The notes below the pieces were generated by a model. The model had not been told where the DNA came from, ran no database searches, and worked only from the letters and a program-made list of their open reading frames with translations. DNA of 64,000 bases from Rhodospirillaceae bacterium bin65 (lineage in GTDB: Bacteria; Pseudomonadota; Alphaproteobacteria; Bin65), in NCBI GenBank assembly GCA_002238725.1, contig MPMX01000014.1:1-64000 (forward strand). Reading direction: 5' to 3'. The position numbers and the translations under genes are program-made. Shown here piece by piece: positions 42,226 to 49,752 of this stretch (its first letter is position 1; each line of letters begins with the position of its first letter).

Positions 42226-44334
42226 ATGCCGCTGGACGCCGCGCCCCTGGGCACGAAACCCGAGATCGTTCCCTCGACCTGCCCGCACGATTGCCCGAGC
42301 ACCTGTGCGCTCGACGTCGAGCGGCTCGACGCGCACACCATCGGCCGGGTCCACGGCGCGAAGAGCAACGACTATACCGCCGGCGTGGTCTGCGCCAAGG
42401 TCGCCCGCTATGCCGAGCGCGTCCATCATCCGGCCCGGCTGACGCAGCCGCTGCGCCGCATCGGCGCCAAGGGCGAGGGCATTAGCGCCTTCGCGCCGAT
42501 CGGCTGGGACGAGGCGCTCGACGAGGTCGCCGCCCGGCTCAAGGACATCGCGGAGGAATGGGGCAGCGAGGCGGTGTGGCCCTATTTCTACGCCGGCACC
42601 ATGGGCCTGGTGCAGCGCGACGGCATCGACCGGCTGCGCCACGCCATGCGCTATTCGCGCCAGCATTCCACCTTCTGCAACACCCTGGCCGACGCCGGCT
42701 GGCTCGCCGGGGTCGGCGTCAAATACGGCGTCGATCCTCGCGAGATGCAGGACGCCGACCTGATCGTGGTGTGGGGCGGCAACCCGGTGAACACCCAGGT
42801 CAACGTGATGACCCACATCGCCCGGGCCCGCAAGACCCGCGGCGCCCGGCTGGTCGTGATCGATCCCTACCGCACGGCGACCGCCGAACAGGCCGACATG
42901 CACCTGGCCCTGCGGCCGGGCACCGACGGGGCGCTCGCCTGCGCCGTCATGCATATCCTGTTCCGCGACGGCCACGCCGACCGGGGCTATCTGGAGAAAT
43001 TCGCCGATTGCCCGGCGGAGCTGGAAGCGCATCTGCAAAGCCGCGGCCCGGCCTGGGCGGCGGACATCACCGGCTTGAGCGCGGACGAGATCGAGGCCTT
43101 CGCCGCGCTCTACGCCCGCACCGAACGCGCCTTCATCCGCATCGGCTACGGCTTCACCCGCTCGCGCAACGGCGCGGCCAACCTGCATGCCGTGACGAGC
43201 ATCCCGACCGTCGCCGGCAAGTGGCGGCACCACGCCGGCGGCGCGCTCTATTCCAACGGCGGCCTTTATCCGGTCGACGCCACCCTGATCCGCGGCCTCG
43301 ACGTCATGGACAAGGCGACCCGCCTGCTCGACCAGTCGCGCATCGGCCCGATCCTGACCGGCGACCCCCAAGATATCGGGGGCGACATCGGCAGCAGCAG
43401 CGACGCCGTGCCGGTCAAGGCCCTGTTCATCCAGAACACCAACCCGATGATCGTGGCGCCGGAATCGGCCAAGGTGCGCGACGGCTTCCGGCGCGACGAC
43501 CTGTTCGTGTGCGTGCACGAGCAGTTCATGACCGAGACCGCCGCCATGGCCGATATCGTCCTGCCGGCGACGACCTTCCTCGAGCATGACGACCTGTATG
43601 TCGCCGGCGGCCACACCTATCTCCAGGTCGCGCGCCGGGTCATCGAGCCGCTTGGCGAATGCCGCTCGAACCACGCGGTGCTGTGCGGCCTGGCCCGGCG
43701 CTTCGGCAACAACCATCCCGGCTTCCGCATGACGGAGTGGGAGATCATCGACGCCACGCTGAAGGCCTCGGGCCTGGGCGACGCCGACACGGTCGCCGAC
43801 GGCCGCTGGATCGACTGCGCCAAGGCCGGGGACGAGATGCATTTCCGCAACGGCTTCGGTCATGCGGACGGCAAATTCCGCTTCCGCCCGGACTGGTCGA
43901 AGGTCGGCCGGGACAGCGGCCGGATGCCGGACCTGCCCGATTATTTCGCCATCATCGACACGGCGGACGAGGCGCACCCCTTCCGGCTGGTGACCGCGCC
44001 GGCGCGCAACTATCTCAACAGCAGCTTCACCGAGACGCCGACCTCGCAGAAGCGGGAGGGCCGGCCGACCATCAAGCTGCGCCCGGAGGACCTCGACGCG
44101 ATCGGCGCGCAGGACGGCGGCCGGGTGCGGGTCGGCAACCGCCGGGCGAGCATCGTCGTCCATGCCGAGGCCTTCGACGGCATGCAGCGCGGCGTCGCCA
44201 TTATCGAGAGCATCTGGCCCAACGCCGCCTTCGAGGAAGGCCTCGGCGTCAACGCCCTGACCAGCGCCGACCCCGGCCCGCCGCTGGGCGGCGCAGTGTA
44301 TCACGACACCGCGGTGTGGGTGCGGCCGGCGTAG
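42226..44334 (+). CDS. Molybdopterin-dependent oxidoreductase (DMSO reductase family)
   Basis: 702 residues. N-terminal 4Fe-4S site: C19 (STCPH), C23, C27 (CPHDCPSTCALD) and C56 (VCAK). The molybdopterin-binding core follows: GTMGLVQRDG, DADLIVVWGGNPVNTQ, and HEQFMTETAAMADIVLPATT. The C-terminal domain has APARNYLNSSFTETP and RVGNRRASIVV. There is no Tat signal, so it is cytoplasmic. The family includes formate dehydrogenase, nitrate reductase and thiosulfate reductase-like enzymes; partner subunits are not adjacent, and the substrate remains unknown. Confidence 0.88.
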   Translation: MPLDAAPLGTKPEIVPSTCPHDCPSTCALDVERLDAHTIGRVHGAKSNDYTAGVVCAKVARYAERVHHPARLTQPLRRIGAKGEGISAFAPIGWDEALDEVAARLKDIAEEWGSEAVWPYFYAGTMGLVQRDGIDRLRHAMRYSRQHSTFCNTLADAGWLAGVGVKYGVDPREMQDADLIVVWGGNPVNTQVNVMTHIARARKTRGARLVVIDPYRTATAEQADMHLALRPGTDGALACAVMHILFRDGHADRGYLEKFADCPAELEAHLQSRGPAWAADITGLSADEIEAFAALYARTERAFIRIGYGFTRSRNGAANLHAVTSIPTVAGKWRHHAGGALYSNGGLYPVDATLIRGLDVMDKATRLLDQSRIGPILTGDPQDIGGDIGSSSDAVPVKALFIQNTNPMIVAPESAKVRDGFRRDDLFVCVHEQFMTETAAMADIVLPATTFLEHDDLYVAGGHTYLQVARRVIEPLGECRSNHAVLCGLARRFGNNHPGFRMTEWEIIDATLKASGLGDADTVADGRWIDCAKAGDEMHFRNGFGHADGKFRFRPDWSKVGRDSGRMPDLPDYFAIIDTADEAHPFRLVTAPARNYLNSSFTETPTSQKREGRPTIKLRPEDLDAIGAQDGGRVRVGNRRASIVVHAEAFDGMQRGVAIIESIWPNAAFEEGLGVNALTSADPGPPLGGAVYHDTAVWVRPA

Positions 44335-44351
44335 GGGGTGGCGGGCTTGAG

Positions 44352-45497
44352 TTAGACCGGCCAGATGAGTGTAGTGAAAGCCGGCGTTCGCTTTCGAGTG
44401 GGTAAATCAAATCCAAGCTGTCCAACCTTGCGCAGTTCCATCGCGATCTTGTTCAGGTGAGATGTTCGTACTGGTACATCTTCCATCACCGCGCCAGCCA
44501 AACTCACGAACTGAATGCCCGGGTTATCCGACACTATCTTTAGCAGCCGTCTTTCTGCTTGGTCGCGATGCTGTCGACAACCGACTCCATCCCGCTCGGA
44601 TTGCAGTTCAGCTACTTGGTTGCTAGGAAACAGAAAAGGCTCTCTACTATCTTCTACTGCAATGTTATGCCGAACCGAGACGGCTTCCTTCTCCACTTTT
44701 TCCTGAATCCTGCGGAATACATCAACACCATGTACGCTGTGCGTTCCCAATATCAAACGCATCTTTATTCTGTTCTTGCGCGGCCGCAATATAGCCATTT
44801 CCGGCAGATAAGTTGCGATACCAAGCTCTTTCATTCTCGCTTTCAGCAAGTGAAGAGTTTTCCTTTCATTAGTCCATTCTATAGGTAATTCGAAGAACTT
44901 CCTTTTCCATGCCGGTTCTGCGAGAAAGCGACCAAATGATTCCGATACACCATCCCATCCCGCATGTCGGTCGATTTCTTCGGCCATGAAGTTGAAAAGA
45001 AATTCACCATTGAGATTTTTCAGAAAAGAGAAAACTTTTTCTGATTCTATATTCCACCCGGTCGGATCGATAAATGTGAAGGTAAATCCATCGCGACAAG
45101 CAGAGCTGATATCATCAATACAGTGCTCGAACGAGCCTTCAAAAATCTGAATGTCGAATTCCTGTTTGTCTGTTGAAAATCGCCGGAGTTTGGCAGCTGA
45201 GTCTGGATCTCGCTCGCAGAATCGATATCGTATTCTGAGGCCGCTATGGCCCATTCCAGCCAATGCCCGTCGAACGGCCTCCAATGTGTCGATTGCCTGA
45301 GAAAATGAAGCATCGGAGAATTTGTCGTCATCCGATACCCGCCATGGCCCGGCGAACGCGTCCACGAAATTGAAAACAGGTGCCGCTCGCCTGGACTGAA
45401 GAAGCTTATATGCCGCCGCCTCAAGATACTTGTTGAGAAAGAGGTGCTTGATATAGGACTGTTCGCGTCCCCGGTATTGTTCGATCTCAGGCGGCAT
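44352..45497 (-). CDS. tcmP: TcmP: three-Cys-motif partner protein
   Basis: 381 residues from ATG 45497, whose A is also the last base of the upstream TGA (TGATG). Starts MPPEIEQYRGREQSYIKHLF; contains FNFVDAFAGP (a SAM-methyltransferase-like motif I) and FTFIDPTGWNIES (motif IV-like), as in TcmP proteins, which are always encoded next to a three-Cys radical SAM-like protein. The sequence is clearly AT-richer than the flanks, a sign of transfer. Together with the upstream DUF5131 gene it forms a small defence-island-type pair. Function unproven. Confidence 0.85.
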   Translation of the reverse strand: MPPEIEQYRGREQSYIKHLFLNKYLEAAAYKLLQSRRAAPVFNFVDAFAGPWRVSDDDKFSDASFSQAIDTLEAVRRALAGMGHSGLRIRYRFCERDPDSAAKLRRFSTDKQEFDIQIFEGSFEHCIDDISSACRDGFTFTFIDPTGWNIESEKVFSFLKNLNGEFLFNFMAEEIDRHAGWDGVSESFGRFLAEPAWKRKFFELPIEWTNERKTLHLLKARMKELGIATYLPEMAILRPRKNRIKMRLILGTHSVHGVDVFRRIQEKVEKEAVSVRHNIAVEDSREPFLFPSNQVAELQSERDGVGCRQHRDQAERRLLKIVSDNPGIQFVSLAGAVMEDVPVRTSHLNKIAMELRKVGQLGFDLPTRKRTPAFTTLIWPV

Positions 45498-46264
45498 CAA
45501 GCTTTCGCGGCCTGTAGCGGACCCGTGACGGGCTCCGACGCAAAGTGCCAGGGAAATTCATTCCACTCCCTGCCGTCGAGCAAACGCCCTCCCGACTTGG
45601 CGCGCGTGCCGCCCCACTGCTTGAAGAAGAACGGTACGCCCTCCGAAGCGCAGCGGTCGCGGAGGTCGCGGATCCACTCGAAGCGCAACTCCCGCGCATT
45701 GGGCCCGCTCTCGCCGCCGGCGATGACCCAGGAGATGCCGTCGAGATCGATGTCGCCCAACGGACCGATGAGCGGCTCAATCGAAAGAAAACGGATCCTG
45801 GCCGGCGCTTCTTGCAGATGCCGGATTCTGGCACCGCCCAAGCGGTCCTCGACCGAGACGCCGCACCAGATGTGCGCCGGCGCCGCATCGCCGGAATATC
45901 TGTCCCGCAGGTAATCGCGCATGAGCGAGCTGCGCTTGGTCAGTACCTGGTAGATGTGGCGGTCGGTCTCCTCCATCCGGTCGAACACCTTGTCGATGAA
46001 CTCGCGCGGGACGTCCTTGTGGAACAGGTCGCTCATCGAATTGACGAAGATCATGCGCCGCTTTTTCCAGCGATCCGGCTGGTCCAGCCGCGCCGGCCAG
46101 AGGCGCAGGTCGAATCCTTGCTCGTAGGGATGGCCCTCAATGCCGCGCCAGCGTTCGGCGAAGCGCGCCGCATAGCAGTTGTCGCAGCCGCGCGTGATTT
46201 TCGTGCAGCCCGTCACCGGGTTCCACGTCGCGTCGGTCCACTCGATCGCCGAATTGTCGGCCAT
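45497..46264 (-). CDS. DUF5131 (phage Gp37/Gp68-like) three-Cys protein
   Basis: 255 residues from MADNSAIEWTDATWNP, after GGGGGAGG. The N-terminal Cys triplet CTKITRGCDNCY (C20, C27, C30) is the three-Cys motif of this family, related to radical SAM/SPL-like clusters; SDLFHKDVP, VLTKRSSLM, VSVEDRLGG and GGESGPNAREL are the other family blocks. Its stop overlaps the start of the TcmP gene. An SOS-type promoter lies 157-199 bases upstream, so the pair is probably DNA-damage inducible. A nucleic-acid repair or modification role is inferred from these links. Confidence 0.87.
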   Translation of the reverse strand: MADNSAIEWTDATWNPVTGCTKITRGCDNCYAARFAERWRGIEGHPYEQGFDLRLWPARLDQPDRWKKRRMIFVNSMSDLFHKDVPREFIDKVFDRMEETDRHIYQVLTKRSSLMRDYLRDRYSGDAAPAHIWCGVSVEDRLGGARIRHLQEAPARIRFLSIEPLIGPLGDIDLDGISWVIAGGESGPNARELRFEWIRDLRDRCASEGVPFFFKQWGGTRAKSGGRLLDGREWNEFPWHFASEPVTGPLQAAKA

Positions 46265-46420
46265 GGCAGCCTCCCCCTGCAAACACCGCCCTTTGAGAAG
46301 GCGAGTCGGCCCGGCATCGGCCGCGCACGCCTCCGGTTCATGCCGCCCCGCAGCACGGGATGCAACCCGCCTACCGAACAGCAGGACTGGCCCGAAACGA
46401 TCCTCAACAGCCGCCAAATA

Positions 46421-46463
46421 GAACATAAAAAGAACAAATATAGCATCCGCCGTAGCGGGTCAA
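46421..46463 (-). promoter_or_regulatory. SOS promoter 1 with LexA box, before DUF5131-TcmP
   Basis: GAAC-ATAAAAA-GAAC at 46421-46435 is a perfect direct repeat with N7 spacing, the alphaproteobacterial LexA box (GTTC-N7-GTTC on the minus strand). On the minus strand a -35 TTGACC (46458-46463) and -10 TATTTG (46435-46440) are 17 bases apart, so LexA would cover the start site. Leader to the DUF5131 start about 157 bases. Confidence 0.75.
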
Positions 46464-46518
46464 CGGGAATCCGCTAAGCCCGACAGGCAGGGGTTAGGTA
46501 TTCTCATATCGATCCAGT

Positions 46519-46641
46519 ATCTTTTTCGCTTCGATTCGGGCAAAGAGCGCGGCGAACGATTTACCCCCCCACGAACGCACACGGATCATCTCGGTCCGCC
46601 GCGCCCGCAGAGAGGAGATTGCGCGTTATGAAGGCCCATGA
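46519..46641 (+). pseudogene. brnT: brnT toxin remnant with internal deletion
   Basis: One frame ends ERTRIISVRRARREEIARYE and stops at 46639-46641, overlapping the brnA start; this is the C-terminal block of BrnT. Just before it the same frame has IRAKSAAND, like the N-terminal FDPAKSAANLAKHG of BrnT. The whole middle of the ~90-residue toxin is missing, so it cannot be active. No good start codon remains. Confidence 0.65.
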
Positions 46642-46867
46642 ACTGAAAGCCGGCGACTTCGACCGGGCGTTCGAGGCCGGGGAGGATGTGAGCGGGCATG
46701 TCGACTGGGCGCAGGCGCGGCGGGCCGGTCTCGAGGCCCGGCGGGTCAATGTGGATTTCCCGGCCTGGGTCGTCGAGGCGCTCGACCGGGAGGCCCGGCT
46801 GCGCGGCGTTCCGCGGCAGTCGCTCATCAAGCTGTGGATCGCCGAACGGCTGACGGACACCGCCTGA
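46628..46867 (+). CDS. brnA: BrnA-type antitoxin
   Basis: 79 residues from MKAHELKAGDFDR (ATG 46628); an earlier GTG in frame is less likely. Contains the BrnA/CopG-like end NVDFPAWVVEALDREARLRG, then VPRQSLIKLWIAERL, the ribbon-helix-helix with conserved 'RQSLIK.WI.E'. It neutralises BrnT and represses the operon. The gene looks intact although brnT is gutted, so it is an orphan. A frameshifted partial copy lies at 47866. Confidence 0.85.
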   Translation: MKAHELKAGDFDRAFEAGEDVSGHVDWAQARRAGLEARRVNVDFPAWVVEALDREARLRGVPRQSLIKLWIAERLTDTA

Positions 46868-46948
46868 GCGCGCCGGCGGCGGAGCATGACCTCGTGCTCG
46901 ACGCCTTCCGGTTCCCGGCCGCCGGCTTTCGGCGTGACGCCGCGGCTC

Positions 46949-47071
46949 TTACTTCTTCATCGGCGGGGGCGGGGGCGGGGGCGGCGGTTTGACGATGGTG
47001 GCCGGTTTGCGCGCAACGCCTCTCTGCACAACAACGCGCTTCATCGGCGAGACGGTCGGTTCCTTCGCCAT
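46949..47071 (-). CDS. 40-residue proline-rich small protein
   Basis: Too short for usual ORF calling. ATG 47071 lies three bases after the stop of the membrane-protein gene, with GGAGG inside that gene's end. The product starts MAKEPTVSPMKRVVVQRGVA, is basic, and ends in nine consecutive prolines followed by MKK. Tight coupling and the good RBS support it. Possibly a small partner that docks to the DUF6338-like protein or to an SH3-like/profilin-like surface; function unknown. Confidence 0.65.
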   Translation of the reverse strand: MAKEPTVSPMKRVVVQRGVARKPATIVKPPPPPPPPPMKK

Positions 47072-47074
47072 GGC

Positions 47075-47680
47075 CTAACCTCCATTCCCGTATCCGAACG
47101 GCATGAACTCTATCATGGTAACCTCTGTCGCCGGAATCAAGACGGCCGATACGCCCTCCGCCGGCGTCCTCTCGCCTTCATCGTCCAACCATTCGGGTTC
47201 GGCAATCCGGAAATGGCCCCGCTCCGGATTGCTCGGCCATTCTTCGGCATAGCCGTAGAGGCGCCGTTCCCCGGCCAGGTGCAGAACGATCCAGTGGCTG
47301 TCCCCCATCTGCGCGAATGTCGAATACCATTCCGACGGAAAGGATGTTTCGCGGGTGAGGCGGACCCGGCGAAGCAGCCGGTGCAGAAGGTCCGTATTCG
47401 ACAGAATGGAGGCGCCTAAACCCAACGCGACGGCGACGATAATGGACAGAAGCGGTTTCCATTCGCCGGCGGGCCGGGAGTTCTCGCTGGTCCCGGCAAG
47501 CGCGGGAAAGCCGTATTCGGTTATCGTCTGGCCAACCGCGGTGAATATCAGCGCCACAACCACGCGGTCGAACGCGCCGGGCCGGGGAAAGGATGTAAGG
47601 GAGTAAAAAATCGCTGCCGCGACGAATCCCGGCAGCAGGAATACGAGGAGGCCGACCGCTTCGCTGGACGCCCAACTCAC
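47075..47680 (-). CDS. DUF6338-like membrane protein
   Basis: 201 residues from GTG 47680. TM segments near 8-27, 38-58 and 74-93 (VGLLVFLLPGFVAAAIFYSL at the start). The C-terminal ~100 residues are soluble: LLHRLLRRVRLTRETSFPSE, then DSHWIVLHLAGERRLYGYAE and FRIAEPEWLDDEGER. This fits proteins annotated DUF6338, of unknown function. It is downstream of SOS promoter 2 (leader about 157 bases) and is followed by the 40-residue gene, so the two probably form a damage-inducible unit. Confidence 0.7.
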   Translation of the reverse strand: MSWASSEAVGLLVFLLPGFVAAAIFYSLTSFPRPGAFDRVVVALIFTAVGQTITEYGFPALAGTSENSRPAGEWKPLLSIIVAVALGLGASILSNTDLLHRLLRRVRLTRETSFPSEWYSTFAQMGDSHWIVLHLAGERRLYGYAEEWPSNPERGHFRIAEPEWLDDEGERTPAEGVSAVLIPATEVTMIEFMPFGYGNGG

Positions 47681-47829
47681 GGCTCTTGCCCGTTGCCGAA
47701 GGCGCGCAACGCGAATCGCGAAGCGCTGCCCGCCCGGCGCGCGCCGTCAACGCATATCCGCCGCCACGCCGCGTTCGTTACGCCTGACGCAGCGCCGGCC
47801 CCGACAATTCTCCTGGCAATCGTTGGCTT

Positions 47830-47872
47830 GAACATATATAGAACAAATACAATCTGCGTCGTTCCGGGTCAA
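47830..47872 (-). promoter_or_regulatory. SOS promoter 2 with LexA box, before DUF6338-like gene
   Basis: GAAC-ATATATA-GAAC at 47830-47844. On the minus strand -35 TTGACC (47867-47872), 17 bases, -10 TATTTG (47844-47849): the same geometry as SOS promoter 1. The -35 element lies within the broken brnA copy. Confidence 0.75.
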
Positions 47873-48001
47873 CGTCGATTTCCCGGCCTGGGTCGTCGAG
47901 GCGCCCGACCGGAAAGCTACCGGGAGGCCCGGCTGCGCGGCGTTCCGCGGCAGTCGCTCATCATGCTGTGGATCGCCGAACGGCTGACGGACACCGCCTG
48001 A
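47866..48001 (+). pseudogene. Second brnA copy, 5'-truncated and frameshifted
   Basis: From GGGTCAACGTCGATTTCCCG to the stop TGA at 47999-48001 the sequence is nearly identical to brnA 46748-46867, but 11 bases (GAAAGCTACCG) are inserted after GACCG, breaking the frame, and the N-terminal half is absent. A duplicated fragment; SOS promoter 2 reads out of its 5' end. Confidence 0.85.
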
Positions 48002-48055
48002 GTGCGCCCGAGTTGTCGAAGGGGCGGCGCGGAAGGGGTGTCGCAAGATAACCGC

Positions 48056-48085
48056 TTGACAGCGGGAAAAGAACATTATATGAAC
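48056..48085 (+). promoter_or_regulatory. SOS promoter 3 with LexA box
   Basis: GAAC-ATTATAT-GAAC at 48071-48085, third in 1.7 kb. On the plus strand -35 TTGACA (48056-48061), 17 bases, -10 TATGAA (48079-48084), overlapping the box. On the minus strand a perfect TATAAT (48075-48080) lacks a -35. Confidence 0.75.
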
Positions 48086-48191
48086 AAACATGCGTTTCCG
48101 GCGGGCGGTGCGCTGCCATCCGGGTACGATCGGGGGCGCTCGGCCTGGAGCGCCTGACGTGGCGCGCGCGGCTTCGGAAGGAGGGGCCGGC

Positions 48192-48371
48192 GTGGAAAAA
48201 ACGATGGGAAAATTAACCCTGTATACAAAAAAGTGCTCACATGCCCCGGGTGACGAACCGCGATATTTTGTGGCCGCCCCGGCCGGAAACCGCAAGATAT
48301 GCCGTTCCCGGCAGTCTTTGGCCATGAGCCCGCAAAAAAAACAATATGTACAGAACGGTCTGTCTAACTAA
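48192..48371 (+). CDS. 59-residue candidate SOS-induced small protein
   Basis: GTG 48192 follows AAGGAGGGG at five bases, the best Shine-Dalgarno in this patch, about 100 bases downstream of SOS promoter 3. The product begins MEKTMGKLTLYTKKCSHAPG and is basic, with three Cys or His clusters but no TM segment. The ATG at 48090 in the same frame would give 93 residues but has no leader. SOS regulons contain small inhibitors and other short proteins; this one is unassigned. Confidence 0.4.
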   Translation: MEKTMGKLTLYTKKCSHAPGDEPRYFVAAPAGNRKICRSRQSLAMSPQKKQYVQNGLSN

Positions 48372-48417
48372 AGCATCGGGACGCGGCGGCGCGAAACGGG
48401 AGGCCGTCGCGCCGGAC

Positions 48418-48447
48418 CATGACAAATCATGACATTTCCTGACACAT
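48418..48447. repeat. 10-base iterons, left cluster
   Basis: CATGACAAAT, CATGACATTT, CCTGACACAT in direct succession, one helical turn apart. A second cluster lies at 48594-48643, with a REP element in between. Confidence 0.75.
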
Positions 48448-48454
48448 CCGAACC

Positions 48455-48565
48455 CCCTCCCTTGTCACCCCGGATGGAGCGAAGCGGAAATCCGGGGTCC
48501 AGGGGCCACGGCGAAGATCGTGCCGGGCGGCTCTGGGCCCCGGATCGGAGTCCGGGGCGACACTG
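48455..48565. repeat. REP-like element, family B
   Basis: CACCCCGGATGGAGCGAAGC, AATCCGGGGTCCAGGGGCCA, then CCCCGGATCGGAGTCCGGGG. Two palindromic halves, flanked by the 10-base iterons. Confidence 0.7.
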
Positions 48566-48593
48566 CGTAGCGTTCAGGACGAACCCGAAGCGC

Positions 48594-48643
48594 CATGACG
48601 AATCATGACAAGTCATGACATTTCATGACACATCGTGACACCG
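48594..48643. repeat. 10-base iterons, right cluster
   Basis: CATGACGAAT, CATGACAAGT, CATGACATTT, CATGACACAT, CGTGACACCG: five consecutive 10-base units of CATGACNNNN. Fifty bases downstream of the fumarylacetoacetase-family gene end (48694). Confidence 0.75.
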
Positions 48644-48693
48644 GCGGCGCAATGGCGGGTGCGCGGGCCGCCGCCCGGCCGCCCGCCGCCGGC

Positions 48694-49686
48694 TCACTCC
48701 GGCGGTTCGTAGCGGACGACCTGCTGCTCGATGGCGCCGAAGATGGAGGCGCCGGCATCGTCGAACATCTCGACCCGGACGGTGTCGCCGAACGCCATGA
48801 AGGGCGTTTCGGGCGTGCCGCGCTCGACCGTCTCGATGGCGCGGATTTCGGCGATGCAGGAATAGCCGTCCTTCGGATCGACGTTGGAGACGGTGCCGGA
48901 GCCAACGATCGTCCCGGCGCCGAGCCGGCGGGTCCTGGCGGCGTGGGCGATCAGCCGCGGCAGGCTGAAGTTCATGTCCACCCCGGCGTTCGGCCGGCCG
49001 AATTCTCTGCCGTTCCAGTGGGTGACCAGCGGCAGGTGGAGCTTGCCGCCGCGCCAGGCATCGCCGAGCTCGTCCAGGGTCACGGCGACCGGCGCGAAAG
49101 CCGTGCTGCCCTTGCCGTTGAGGAAGCCGAAGCCCTTGGCGAGTTCGGCCGGGATCAGGCCGCGCAGGCTGACATCGTTCAGGATCATCGCCAGCCGGAT
49201 GCGCCCGGCGGCCTGCTCCGGCGTCGCGCCCATCGGCGTGTCGTCGACGACGACCGCGACCTCGGATTCGAAGTCGATGCCGTAGCTCTCGCTCGCCATC
49301 GGGATGTCGTCGCGCGGGCCGTAGAAGGCGTCGCTCTCGGCCTGGTACATCAGCGGATCGTCGAGGAATTCCGGCGGCATGGTGGCGCCGCGCGCCTTGC
49401 GCACCAGCGCGACGTGGTTGAGGTAGGAACTGCCGTCGACGAACTGGTAGGCGCGCGGCAGGGGCGAGGCGCAGGCCGCCGGGTCCAAGTCGAACGCACC
49501 CGCCGCCCGGCCGGCGTTCAGTTCGTCGGAGAGGCCTTGCAGCGGCGCTTCGGCCGCCGCCCAGCCGTCCAGCGCCGCCTGCAGGGTCGGCGCGACGGCG
49601 TCCGCCTTCACGGCGCGGCGCAGATCGCGCGAGACGACGACGAGTGTGCCGTCCCGGCCGCCGTCCTTGAGAGTGCCGAGTTTCAT
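48694..49686 (-). CDS. Fumarylacetoacetate hydrolase-family protein
   Basis: 330 residues starting MKLGTLKDGGRDGTLVVVSR. FAH-fold signatures: YQFVDGSSYLNHVALVRKAR, YGIDFESEVAVVVDDTPMGA with the metal Glu, the block MILNDVSLRGLIPAE, and GTIVGSGTVSN/YSCIAE near the end. This family includes fumarylacetoacetase and acylpyruvases. It follows the HPPD gene by 66 bases on the same strand, so the last step of homogentisate breakdown is the likely role. The homogentisate dioxygenase gene is not in the window. Confidence 0.87.
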   Translation of the reverse strand: MKLGTLKDGGRDGTLVVVSRDLRRAVKADAVAPTLQAALDGWAAAEAPLQGLSDELNAGRAAGAFDLDPAACASPLPRAYQFVDGSSYLNHVALVRKARGATMPPEFLDDPLMYQAESDAFYGPRDDIPMASESYGIDFESEVAVVVDDTPMGATPEQAAGRIRLAMILNDVSLRGLIPAELAKGFGFLNGKGSTAFAPVAVTLDELGDAWRGGKLHLPLVTHWNGREFGRPNAGVDMNFSLPRLIAHAARTRRLGAGTIVGSGTVSNVDPKDGYSCIAEIRAIETVERGTPETPFMAFGDTVRVEMFDDAGASIFGAIEQQVVRYEPPE

Positions 49687-49752
49687 CCGGGAAAAGCCTT
49701 TCGCAAAGACGCCGCAGCCGTTCGCGGGAAATGGCGCGGCGGGATCGGGGGT

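Noticed and set aside
42109-44304. A 731-codon minus-strand ORF
   Set aside because: Antisense of the molybdopterin oxidoreductase; starts in a REP element and has no recognised domain.
48090-48371. A 93-residue protein from ATG 48090
   Set aside because: The ATG lies at the predicted transcription start with no RBS, while GTG 48192 in the same frame has a strong one.
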